A model generated the notes under the pieces. It saw only the letters and a program-made list of their open reading frames with translations, had not been told where the DNA came from and did not search any database. Below are positions 1 through 8,281 of a stretch of DNA of 64,000 nt, one piece after another. Source of the DNA: JBCBKP01 sp038521625 (GTDB lineage Bacteria; Planctomycetota; Phycisphaerae; Phycisphaerales; UBA1924); assembly GCA_038521625.1 (NCBI GenBank), contig JBCBKP010000001.1, positions 1 to 64,000 of the forward strand, in the 5' to 3' direction. The translations under genes and the position numbers were made by a program. Positions within the stretch are counted from its first letter, which is position 1. Each line of letters begins with the position of its first letter.

Positions 1-359
1 ACCGACTTCCTCCGCGACGGCCCCGCCGACACCTGCAATCTCCACGAGATCCACCCCACCGAACTGCTGGCCGGGCTCGACCACGAGCAGATCGATGCGT
101 TCCTCGAGCTCCTCGAACTCCACGCCACGATCGAGGCCGCCAAAGCGCGCACCAAGGCCATCCACGCCCTCGCCGACCTCGCCGCCCACCCGACCGACTA
201 TGGATCACGACCCGCACGCCTCACCGAACGCGCCGCCGAGATCGCACGCAGGTCCGCGAGCACGATCCTGCGCACGACCGGCATCGGTCATCGCGAAGCC
301 CAGCCGCGAAGCGGGACTTCATGCCCGCGAGCGGCTGCAAGCTCACGCCCGAACGGGCG
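1..359 (+). CDS. 3' part of unidentified gene, probably frameshifted
   Basis: Reading from base 1 in the first frame gives a convincing protein with almost only G/C third positions. It is rich in Leu, Ala, Glu and His and looks helical (for example LLAGLDHEQIDAFLELLEL). This frame has no stop near its natural end; it runs on into the antisense of the next gene. Around base 290-310 coding-like codon use seems to pass to the third frame, which reads AKRDFMPASGCKLTPERA and stops with TGA at 357-359, just before two hairpins. I infer a gene ending at 359 with a frameshift (or an assembly indel) near base 300. The family is not recognised and the 5' end lies outside the window. Confidence 0.35.
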
Positions 360-376
360 TGACACAGACCAATCGC

Positions 377-396
377 CCCCTCTCGCAAGAGAGGGG
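377..396 (+). terminator. GCAA-tetraloop hairpin
   Basis: Perfect 8-bp inverted repeat CCCCTCTC-GCAA-GAGAGGGG with a GNRA-type loop, 18 bases after the likely stop of the left-end gene. There is no T-run, so the terminator role is inferred from position and shape only. Confidence 0.45.
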
Positions 397-416
397 CCGC
401 CCACCGGCTCGGATGG

Positions 417-436
417 CCCCCGTCTCACGACGGGGG
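417..436 (+). terminator. second tetraloop hairpin in tandem
   Basis: Perfect 8-bp inverted repeat CCCCCGTC-TCAC-GACGGGGG, 20 bases after the previous hairpin and before the convergent FAD monooxygenase gene. A stacked pair between convergent genes suggests a two-way terminator. It also lacks a T-run. Confidence 0.45.
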
Positions 437-483
437 CTCGTTCCTCGCTCCGGGCACGCACTCCGACCGCACCGGCGGAGCCT

Positions 484-1698
484 TCACGCCATCAGCCCTG
501 CGTCGGATCCGAACAGCCCCGTCTTGATCCCGACGAGCGACAGCAGCATCTGACGCCGGAAGTACGGCACGCGGCACATCGGGCCCATCAGCAGATCACG
601 GAACGGCCCGACGATTTCGAAGCCGGACTGGAAGATCGGCGTCAGGGCCCGCGAGGCGATCTGGTAGTACCGCACGTTGGCCCGACGCCCGCGCGCGTAG
701 GCCCGCAGCGCGTCACGCGGATCATCGGCGCGTCCGACACAGTCGGCGAGCCGTGCCGCGTCGAGGAGCGCCAGGTTCACGCCCTGCCCGAGCTGGGGGC
801 TCATCGCGTGCGCGGCGTCGCCGATCAGGACGACACGCCCATCGAACGGGCGTCGCAGCACGACGTCCCGGTACGGCGCGAACAGGAGCTGCCCCGCCGA
901 GTCGATCCGATCGAGCAGCGGGTCGGCCCGGCCGGTCAGCGATCGGACCTCGCGCTTCCATTCGTCGAGATCGATCGCGGCGGCGCCGCGGTGGTCGGCG
1001 CGGTGGTCGGTGGTCCGGCAGCTCCAGAAGAGGCTGACCCGGTTCGATGCGCCCGGCTCGGCACGCCCCGAGGGCAGGAAGCCGATCATCTTGCCGGTCC
1101 CGCGGTACACCTGTCGCAGCTCGCCCTCGAAGCGGCCCTCGGGATCGTCGAGGATGCACCAGATCGCCCCCCACGGGTACTCGCGGTCGCGCCGGACCAG
1201 AGCCGGGAGCGACCGCCGGACCGCCGATCGCGCCCCGTCGGCGGCAACGATTATGTCGTACGGCCCGAGCGTCTCGCCCGCGCGCGTCCGGATGGTCCCG
1301 CGTTCGGCATCGACGCTTTCGATCGGCGTGCCGAGCCGGACCTCGACGCCGCACGCACGCACGACGCGATCGAGCGCCGCGCACAGCGCCGCCCGCTGCA
1401 TGCCGAGACCGACGCGGCCGCGCTCCAGCGCGTCGTAGGCGAGCTCCATGACGGTGCGCCCGCCGCGCGTGGTGCCGACGAGCCGGCGGACCGGCGCGCC
1501 GAGCTCGGCGAGCTCTTCGCCGACGCCGAGCCGATCGAGCACGGCCATGCCGGTCGGCTGCACGAGCAGCCCGGCGCCGACGGGCCCGATCCGCTCGGCC
1601 TGCTCGTAGATCGTGACCGCGTGGCCGGCGCGGGCGAGCAGCGCGCCGGCCGCCTGGCCCGCGGCGCCCGACCCGACGACGGCGACCCGCAGCGCCAC
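484..1698 (-). CDS. FAD-dependent aromatic-type monooxygenase
   Basis: 404-residue single-component flavoprotein hydroxylase of the UbiH/salicylate-hydroxylase/TetX superfamily, which uses NAD(P)H and O2 to hydroxylate aromatic or polyketide substrates. The dinucleotide-binding GxGxxG is at residues 9-14 (GSGAAG). The DG motif is at 154-155 (AADGARS) and the second FAD-binding GD motif at 293-294 (LIGDAAHAMSP). There is no signal peptide, so it should be cytoplasmic. It is the last gene of a minus-strand run, 46 bases after the RND transporter stop, so co-transcription with the pump is likely. The substrate cannot be read from sequence. Drug or xenobiotic modification next to export is an inference from context. 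Confidence 0.85.
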   Translation of the reverse strand: MALRVAVVGSGAAGQAAGALLARAGHAVTIYEQAERIGPVGAGLLVQPTGMAVLDRLGVGEELAELGAPVRRLVGTTRGGRTVMELAYDALERGRVGLGMQRAALCAALDRVVRACGVEVRLGTPIESVDAERGTIRTRAGETLGPYDIIVAADGARSAVRRSLPALVRRDREYPWGAIWCILDDPEGRFEGELRQVYRGTGKMIGFLPSGRAEPGASNRVSLFWSCRTTDHRADHRGAAAIDLDEWKREVRSLTGRADPLLDRIDSAGQLLFAPYRDVVLRRPFDGRVVLIGDAAHAMSPQLGQGVNLALLDAARLADCVGRADDPRDALRAYARGRRANVRYYQIASRALTPIFQSGFEIVGPFRDLLMGPMCRVPYFRRQMLLSLVGIKTGLFGSDAGLMA

Positions 1699-1744
1699 CG
1701 AGCGGCCCTAGCGCCGGCCCCGGCCGGCCCGGCTGATCCGGGCG

Positions 1745-4700
1745 TCACGCACTCGAGCCGCCCCGGAAGACGCGGCGGACCAGGCCGTAGAGCACCGGGA
1801 TGAACACCACGCCGATGACGGTGGCGACGACCATGCCGCCGAAGACCGCGGTGCCGATCGACTTGCGGCTGTTCGCGCCGGCGCCGGTGGCGATGAGCAG
1901 CGGGGCGGTGCCGAGCACGAACGAGAGCGCGGTCATCAGGATCGGGCGGAAGCGCAGCTTCGAGGCCTCGATCGTCGCCTCGATGACGCCGCTCCCCTTC
2001 TTGCGGAGCTCCTCGGCGAACTCGACGACGAGGATCGCGTTCTTGCAGACCAGCCCGACGAGCAGGACCAGGCCGATCTGGGTGTAGATGTTGTTGTCCA
2101 TCCCGCGTGCGAGCGTCGCGGCGAGCGCCCCGAGGATGCCGATCGGGATCGTCGCCATGATCGTGACCGGCAGGACCCAGCTCTCGTACTGCGCCGCGAG
2201 GAAGAGGTAGACGAATACGAGCGCCAGCGCGAAGACCACAACGATGATGTTGCCGGCCTTGATCTGCTGGTAGGCGGTGCCGGTCCATTCGTAGCCGAAG
2301 CCCTCGGGCAGGATCCGATCGGCCTGGGACGCCATCAGGTCGAGCGCCTGGCCGGTGCTCACGCCCGGGGCGGCGTCGCCGGTGAGCGAGGTCGAGGCGA
2401 AGAGGTTATAGCGGTAGATCGTGGACGGGCCGACGGCCTCGCGGATCTCGGCGACGGAGTCGAGCGGCAGAGTCTGCGACTGGTCGTTGCGGACTTTGAG
2501 CAGCAGCACGTCGGCCGGGTCGGACCGGAACTCGGGCTCGGCCTGCACGCGGACCTGGTAGGTGCGTCCGAATGCGTTGAAATCGTTGACGTAGAGCGAG
2601 CCGAGGTTGCCCGAGAGCGTCGAGAAGAGTTCGTTGAGCGGCACGCCGAGGCGTTGGGCCTTGACCCGGTCGATGTCGAGGAACAGCTGGGGCGTCCGGG
2701 CGCTGAAGCCGCTGAATAGGTTGGTCGCGCGCCCGTCCTCGGTCGCGGCGTCGATCAGGTCGAGCGTGACGTCCTCGAGGACGTCGTAGCCGACGCCGGT
2801 GCGGTCCTGCACTCGGAGCTCGAATCCGCCGGAGGTGCCCAGGCCCAGGATCGGCGCGGGCTCGAACGGGAACATGGACGCCTCGGGGATCGCGCCCAGC
2901 TTGGGCATGAGCGCCGCGAAGATTCCCTGGATCTGTGTCTGAGCGGTCGTCCGGTCGGCCCAGTCTTCGAGGATCACCACGTAGCTGCCCGAGTTGGGTT
3001 CGTTCGCGCCCGTGAGCAGCGAGGAGCCGCCGATCGAGACGACGCCCGTGACGCCCGGGGTCGAGGCGATCACCTCCCCGGCCTCGCGCATGACCGCGTC
3101 GGTCCGCGCGACCTTCGAGGCGGGCGGCAGCTGCACGTTCACGAAGAAGTACTTCTGGTCCTCGTTGGGGATGAAGCCCGAGGGCACCTCGCGGAAGAGC
3201 ACGCCCATGCCGGCGACCATGCCGGCGAAGGCGACGAGCGCGACGATCGAGACCCTCAGCAGGCGGCCGACCAGCCAGGCGTAGCCGGTGGTGCCGGCGG
3301 CGAGCAGCGCGTTGAACGGGCGGAACAGGAAGAACGGCTCGCCGGTCTTCTTGCGGAGCAGCACGCCGCAGAGGGCGGGGCTGAGGGTGAGGGCGTTGAT
3401 GCTGGAGAAGACGGTCGCGGTCGAGAGGGTGAGGCCGAACTGGCGGTAGAGCTGGCCCGTGATGCCGGGCAGCACGGCGGTGGGCAGGAAGACGGCCAGG
3501 AGGACGAGCGTGGTGGCGATGACCGGGCCGGTCATCTGCTGCATGGACTTCCGAGCGGCCTCCTTGGGGTCGAGGCCCTCCTCGTCGATGATCCGCGCGG
3601 TGTTCTCGACGACGACGATCGCGTCGTCGACGACGATGCCGATCGCGAGCACGAGGCCGAGCATGGTCAGCATGTTGATGCCGAAGCCGAGCACGAGCAG
3701 CACGGAGAACGCGCCGACGACCGAGACCGGGATCGCGATCGCGGGGATGAGGGTCGACCGCAGGTCCTGGAGGAAGACGAATACGGTCAGGATCACGAGG
3801 ATCGCCGCGATGACCAGGGTGTTGACGACCTCGGAGATCGAGGCCTCGACGAAGTCAGTGAAGTCGTAGAAGACCGGAGTCTCGAAGCCTTCGGGGTAGT
3901 CGCGCGACAGCTCGGCGAGCGCGGTGCGGACACCGGTGGCGACGTCGAGGGCGTTGGACCCGGGCAGCTGGTAGATGCCCATGACCGGCGAGTCGAGCCC
4001 GTTGTACCGCCCGAAGGTGTCGTAGGACTCGGCGCCGAGCTCGACGCGTGCGACGTCGCGGAGGCGGACGGTCCGCTGAGACGGCCCGACCTTGAGGATC
4101 GTGTCGGCGAACTCTTCGTCCGTGGAAAGACGGCCTTTGGTCGTGATCGTGAGCTGGAATCCCGAGTCGTCGCCGATCGGCTGCTGGCCGACCTTGCCGG
4201 CGGCGACCTGGACGTTTTGCTCCTGCAGGGCCGCGACGACGTCGGTGGTGGTCAGGTCGCGCGCGGCGAGCTTCTCGGGGTCGAGCCAGGCCCGCATCGA
4301 GTAGTTCTTGGCGTTGAAGACGGTGACCGAGCCAACGCCGGGTACACGGGCCAGGCGGTCGACCATGAAGATCTGGGCGTAGTTGCTCAGGTAGAGCTCG
4401 TCGAGGCTTCCGTCGGGCGAGTGCGGCGCGATCACCATCAGCAGGCTGGTCGACTGCTTGTTGGTGCTGATCCCTTGCGCCCGGACCTCTTCTGGGAGGC
4501 GCGGCTCAGCGATGGCGACGCGGTTCTGGGTCTGGACCGCCGCGATGTCGACGTCGGTCCCGAGCTCGAAGGTGACGGTGAGCGTGTAGGTGCCGTCGTC
4601 GGCGCTGGTCGAGGACATGTAGATCATGCCCTCGACGCCGTTGACCTCCTGCTCGATCGGCGCGGCGACGGTCTCGGCGACGGTCCTGGCGTCGGCGCCC

Positions 4701-4852
4701 GGGTAGCTCGCGGTGACCTGGACCGAGGGCGGGGCGACCTCGGGGTACTGCTCGACCGGCATCTGCGTGATCGAGAGGGCGCCGGTGAGCACCATGACGA
4801 TCGCGACGACGCCCGCGAAGATCGGGCGTCGGATGAAGAAGGCGGACATCAT
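1745..4852 (-). CDS. RND efflux transporter, HAE1 (AcrB/MexB) type
   Basis: 1035-residue inner-membrane proton antiporter that moves hydrophobic compounds from periplasm and membrane towards an outer-membrane channel. It opens with the family's SAFFIRRPIF signature and a first membrane helix. TM4 carries the proton-relay pair D409-D410 (GIVVDDAIVVVEN). The C-terminal half has the matching lysine in GLVCKNAILVVEF. Two large periplasmic loops and the internal repeat are present, and the length is normal for the family. The start is ATG at 4852, three bases after the adaptor's stop, so translation is probably coupled. No TolC-like channel is encoded in the window, so a shared outer-membrane partner elsewhere is expected. 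Confidence 0.95.
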   Translation of the reverse strand: MMSAFFIRRPIFAGVVAIVMVLTGALSITQMPVEQYPEVAPPSVQVTASYPGADARTVAETVAAPIEQEVNGVEGMIYMSSTSADDGTYTLTVTFELGTDVDIAAVQTQNRVAIAEPRLPEEVRAQGISTNKQSTSLLMVIAPHSPDGSLDELYLSNYAQIFMVDRLARVPGVGSVTVFNAKNYSMRAWLDPEKLAARDLTTTDVVAALQEQNVQVAAGKVGQQPIGDDSGFQLTITTKGRLSTDEEFADTILKVGPSQRTVRLRDVARVELGAESYDTFGRYNGLDSPVMGIYQLPGSNALDVATGVRTALAELSRDYPEGFETPVFYDFTDFVEASISEVVNTLVIAAILVILTVFVFLQDLRSTLIPAIAIPVSVVGAFSVLLVLGFGINMLTMLGLVLAIGIVVDDAIVVVENTARIIDEEGLDPKEAARKSMQQMTGPVIATTLVLLAVFLPTAVLPGITGQLYRQFGLTLSTATVFSSINALTLSPALCGVLLRKKTGEPFFLFRPFNALLAAGTTGYAWLVGRLLRVSIVALVAFAGMVAGMGVLFREVPSGFIPNEDQKYFFVNVQLPPASKVARTDAVMREAGEVIASTPGVTGVVSIGGSSLLTGANEPNSGSYVVILEDWADRTTAQTQIQGIFAALMPKLGAIPEASMFPFEPAPILGLGTSGGFELRVQDRTGVGYDVLEDVTLDLIDAATEDGRATNLFSGFSARTPQLFLDIDRVKAQRLGVPLNELFSTLSGNLGSLYVNDFNAFGRTYQVRVQAEPEFRSDPADVLLLKVRNDQSQTLPLDSVAEIREAVGPSTIYRYNLFASTSLTGDAAPGVSTGQALDLMASQADRILPEGFGYEWTGTAYQQIKAGNIIVVVFALALVFVYLFLAAQYESWVLPVTIMATIPIGILGALAATLARGMDNNIYTQIGLVLLVGLVCKNAILVVEFAEELRKKGSGVIEATIEASKLRFRPILMTALSFVLGTAPLLIATGAGANSRKSIGTAVFGGMVVATVIGVVFIPVLYGLVRRVFRGGSSA

Positions 4853-4855
4853 GGC

Positions 4856-6037
4856 TCAGCCCCCGTTCGCCGCGGGGGCCGGTGTCTCGGCGACGGGCTC
4901 GGCGGGCGGTGCCTCGAAGGGCACGGGGTTCACCGGGGCGCCCGGGCGGGCCCTCAGGAGCCCGTTGACGATGTAGGTCTCGTCGGGCGCGAGCCCCTCG
5001 AGGACGACGACGGTGCCGTCGGCCTGGCGTTCGCCCAGGACGACCGGGCGGCGTTCGACGACGTTGTCCGGCCCGATCAGGAGCACGTACTTTCCCTCGA
5101 GGCCGGTGCCCGCGGCCTCCTCGCGGATGAGGACCGCGTCCTCGCGGGTCTCCCACGGCACGCGGATGCGCGCGAACAGTCCCGGCAAGAGCTTCTTGGT
5201 CGGGTTCTCAAGCAGGCCCCGGACCGTGAGTGTCGCGGTGCCCTCGTCGACGACCGAATCCACGAAATCGACGACGCCGACGTGCGGGTAGTCCTCCTCG
5301 TCGGCGAGGCCGACCTCGACCGGCGGTGGGTCGCGGTCGACCGTCCCGTCGTCGCCGCGGTCTAGGTACTGCAGCACGATGCGCTCGCTCACGTCGAAAG
5401 TCACGTTGATCGGATCGTTCTGGACGACGGTCGCGAGCAGCGTCGGCTCGCTCTGGCCGACCAGGTTGCCGGCGTCGACGTAGTTCAGGTCGATCCGTCC
5501 GGTGATCGGCGTGCGGACCTCGGTGTAAGAGAGGTTGAGCTCGGCCTGGCGGACGGCCTCCTGGTTCGAGAGCACGTCGGCCTCGGCCTGGAGGAGCGCC
5601 GCCTGTTCCTCGATGACCTCGAGCTCGCTGGCTGCGTTCTGTTCGAATGCCTGGCGGGCCCGCGCGACGCGGGCGCTGGCCAGCTCGCGGTCGGCCTTCG
5701 ACCGTTCGAGCGCGGCCTCGGCCTGGCCCTTGGCGATCTCGTACTCGTCGCGCTCGATGGTGAATAGCAGGTCGCCGGCCTCGACGTCGCTGCTCTCGTC
5801 GAACTCGACCGAGGTGAGGTAGCCGGGCACGCGTGCCCGGATCTCGGCGGTCTCGACGGATTCCATCGTGCCGGTGTAGTAGAAGTACTCGACGACGTCG
5901 CGGGTGACGGGCGTCGCGACCTCGACGGTCGGCGGGGGCGGCGGCGGCAGGTCGGGCCGGTCGCAGCCGGTGAGCAGCGCGAGCGTGCTCCCGAGCAGCA
6001 TCCCGTTCTGTGCGATTCTCCGACCGATTGCAAGCAT
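4856..6037 (-). CDS. RND periplasmic adaptor (MFP) lipoprotein
   Basis: 393-residue membrane-fusion protein of the AcrA/MexA family. It links the RND pump to an outer-membrane channel. The N-terminus has an export signal ending in a lipobox (LLTGC, Cys25), so it should be a lipid-anchored periplasmic protein. A proline stretch follows, then the biotinyl-lipoyl-like half motif (RVPGYL, near residue 70), a long Ala/Glu-rich coiled-coil hairpin (about 95-165), the second lipoyl half (TPITGRID) and the beta-barrel domain. It is first in the adaptor-pump-monooxygenase operon. The 90 bases between its start and the RHS island must hold the promoter, but I see no clear -35/-10 or operator there. Confidence 0.93.
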   Translation of the reverse strand: MLAIGRRIAQNGMLLGSTLALLTGCDRPDLPPPPPPTVEVATPVTRDVVEYFYYTGTMESVETAEIRARVPGYLTSVEFDESSDVEAGDLLFTIERDEYEIAKGQAEAALERSKADRELASARVARARQAFEQNAASELEVIEEQAALLQAEADVLSNQEAVRQAELNLSYTEVRTPITGRIDLNYVDAGNLVGQSEPTLLATVVQNDPINVTFDVSERIVLQYLDRGDDGTVDRDPPPVEVGLADEEDYPHVGVVDFVDSVVDEGTATLTVRGLLENPTKKLLPGLFARIRVPWETREDAVLIREEAAGTGLEGKYVLLIGPDNVVERRPVVLGERQADGTVVVLEGLAPDETYIVNGLLRARPGAPVNPVPFEAPPAEPVAETPAPAANGG

Positions 6038-6127
6038 GATCCGGCTCCGTGGTCGGGCGCGGCTGCAGGCCGAGCCCGCGGTGAGCCTATCGGGCGGTCG
6101 CGGCCCCGGTGTGACCCCCGCAAGCGA

Positions 6128-7584
6128 TTGGACGGCCTGGCGGAGGCTGTCGAGTGCGGCCGGCGGACGACGTGCCCGAGACGCCGGATGACGACCACCT
6201 CGCCAACGGAATCAACGCGAGCCAGGACTGGAGCCTGGACTACCTGGGCAACTGGAGCGCGTTCGCCGAAGACACGGATGGCTCGGACGGCAGCTTCGGC
6301 GTGTCCGATGACGAGCAGACGCGGGCCCACGACGACGCGAACCAGCTCGGGGGGATCACGGGAAGCCTGGTGCAGGACCATGACTACGACCCCAACGGCA
6401 TTCTGACTTCGAAGCACCCGACGGCGACGCCGGCCGACGGCTCGAGGCACACGTACGACGCCTGAAACCGTTTGGTGAAGGCGGAGCACGTGGTAGGCTC
6501 GATGTCGACGACCGTGGCCGAGTACGAGTACAACGTGCTTGGGTGGCGCACCGTCAAGCGGCTGGACACCGCCGCAAGCACGCCGGATGGCCTGGACCAG
6601 GAGCGTCGGTACGACTACCTCCGCTCGTGGCAGCTGGCAGAAGAGCACATCGACGAGATCGATTCGGCCGATCAGACGGCGTGGACATCGATCTACTTCG
6701 ACGTGACGAACTCCACGAACGAGCGTCTGAGCGCGCTGCGTGATCTTGATGCGCTGGATGCGGACAACCAGATCGGGTACGCGGGGTACTGCTTCGACGC
6801 CGAGCTTGCGTGCTACGGCGTGCGGCACCGGGTGTACGACCCGAGCATGGGCAGGTGGATCACGAGAGATCCGGTGGGGTACGTGGATGGGTTGAGTTCG
6901 TATGGCTACGCAAAGTCCAACAGCGTACGACTTGCTGATCCGCTAGGACTCGCTTGCGAGCAGCCTGGCGGCGATCGACCAGGAATAATAGAAGATCCAG
7001 GGTCGGATGCTGCTTGTGAGGGTGCGGTTCTAAATATTTATGAACGCTGCGGAGGAACGGACCTCTTCGAAAGGGCCCTGGGCCTCGTCCAGCAGTCGTG
7101 CAATCAGATGCCGACATTACAAGTTTCCTGCTTTGCTCCCGACGGCCTTCCGCCACCAACCGGGGCGAGTTATACCTGCATACGAGACAACAAAAACGTT
7201 CATCGGTTGGTCATCTCGCCGGCAACGCCGTGTGCTGGAATCGCACATGAGCTGTTACACGTAGCAGACTTCTGCTCAGCGGCCAGCAACGGGCGCGAAT
7301 GCGGTGATGGGACAATTTCTCCTGGTAAGCAGGGCACTCAGGCGCAATGCGATTTTCATGCATGTACGGAGGCGCGAGCAAATGCGCTCTCGTGCTGTGC
7401 GTATCTGGAATTGGGGTATGGTTCATGGGGCGAATGTATGACATCCAACAAACAAGAGTATCTGAAAGACGCAGATCGATCATCGTGCAATACGGACTCA
7501 TGGCGACTTAAATGGGACATGTGCGCGTCACAGGCCGGCGGAGACGCAATCTGCGGCTCTGAGTTTGAGGTGCCGGTGTATTGA
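6128..7584 (+). pseudogene. truncated RHS core with M76-like metallopeptidase tip (RHS-1)
   Basis: This is the 3' end of an RHS/YD-repeat gene without its N-terminal bulk. The first recognisable codons are in frame 2 (LDGLAEAVE at 6128), then homology moves to frame 1 (ADDVPETPD from about 6163), so there is a frameshift near 6160. A TGA at 6463-6465 interrupts the motif YDA-stop-NRLVK, where the YD-repeat consensus has Trp (TGG). Downstream the frame is open for 370 codons from 6472. The RHS-core end (YDPSMGRWITRDPVGY ... DPLGL, closing at 6951) is followed by a 210-residue Cys-rich tip. The tip has HELLH (bases 7246-7260) then D, and later HACTEARA (7357-7380), the signature of Atp23/M76 metallopeptidases. 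The tip is AT-richer than the core. A defective, orphan toxin-like module is the best reading. Confidence 0.8.
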
Positions 7585-7603
7585 TCTGATATCGGAGGTA
7601 CGC

Positions 7604-8281
7604 ATGCAGTGGAAGCGCTCGAATTGCTCATCAAGGCTGATCGGCACGCTAATGGTGTTTCACGCACCAATATGTAGCCTGGGCTGCGACAGAGAGACGC
7701 AGACTGCATTTGCGGATTACGTGAGCCAGTCGGAGCTCATTGAGCTTGTGGAATCTGCCGAATCAGCTTCGGTCGCTATCGATGCCGCCACCCAGCTTCG
7801 CGCTCGCTGGGAGACAGAGCAGCCGCATCGGTTTCCGGAGCTTTCCTTTTCACGGTTGGCTTTCCTTTATAGCGTATCGGATTGTCCAGAGCCTTGTGTA
7901 TTGCTTGAGCTCTCGGACGACGCATCTTCCGACGAAGTTCGGCTTTCCTCCCTACTACTCTACACCAGCAATGGATTCGATCGACTTCTGGTAGAGTTTC
8001 GCATGCAATCGGGTGAAACCGCGTTCTGGCTTCGGCCGTTTCCATTCGCTCCAGACGAATTCCGTCGTGTTGGCCAGAGCGAGCTCTATCGGCGTCAAGT
8101 GTTCATGACTCCTCAGGCGTTGGCCGAGGTCGTCGATGGTCAAATGATTTGGTATCGCATAGCAAATGGTAACATTTTCGAATTTTACCGTTCCTCGATT
8201 CCAGATCTTGTCGACCGGTACGCAACGGTCGAGCTTCACCGCAGTCCAGTGCCAAGCTGGATCTCTTCACCGGTGCGATGA
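7604..8281 (+). CDS. companion of RHS-1 tip, putative exported/lipoprotein; candidate immunity gene
   Basis: 225 residues with no recognised family. The ATG at 7604 is chosen because a perfect GGAGG lies five bases upstream (7594-7598). The gene starts 19 bases after the RHS-1 tip stop. The N-terminus is a signal-like segment (SRLIGTLMVFHAPICSLGC); Cys28 could be lipidated, but the -3 position is Ser rather than Leu. The rest is a soluble-looking alpha/beta protein with acidic patches (ELIELVESAES, LSDDASSDE). Polymorphic-toxin loci usually place the immunity gene directly after the tip, so that role is inferred. Base composition is AT-richer than the chromosome around it. Its TGA (8279-8281) overlaps the first codons of the next RHS core. 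Confidence 0.7.
   Translation: MQWKRSNCSSRLIGTLMVFHAPICSLGCDRETQTAFADYVSQSELIELVESAESASVAIDAATQLRARWETEQPHRFPELSFSRLAFLYSVSDCPEPCVLLELSDDASSDEVRLSSLLLYTSNGFDRLLVEFRMQSGETAFWLRPFPFAPDEFRRVGQSELYRRQVFMTPQALAEVVDGQMIWYRIANGNIFEFYRSSIPDLVDRYATVELHRSPVPSWISSPVR

Noticed and set aside
484..1698. Naming the flavoprotein TetX
   Set aside because: The FAD motifs are shared by the whole superfamily and I cannot show tetracycline-specific residues.
6038..6127. Insertion-sequence ends or att sites bounding the RHS island
   Set aside because: I looked for inverted or direct repeats matching at 6100-6130 and 10500-10525 and saw none; no integrase or transposase is present in the window.
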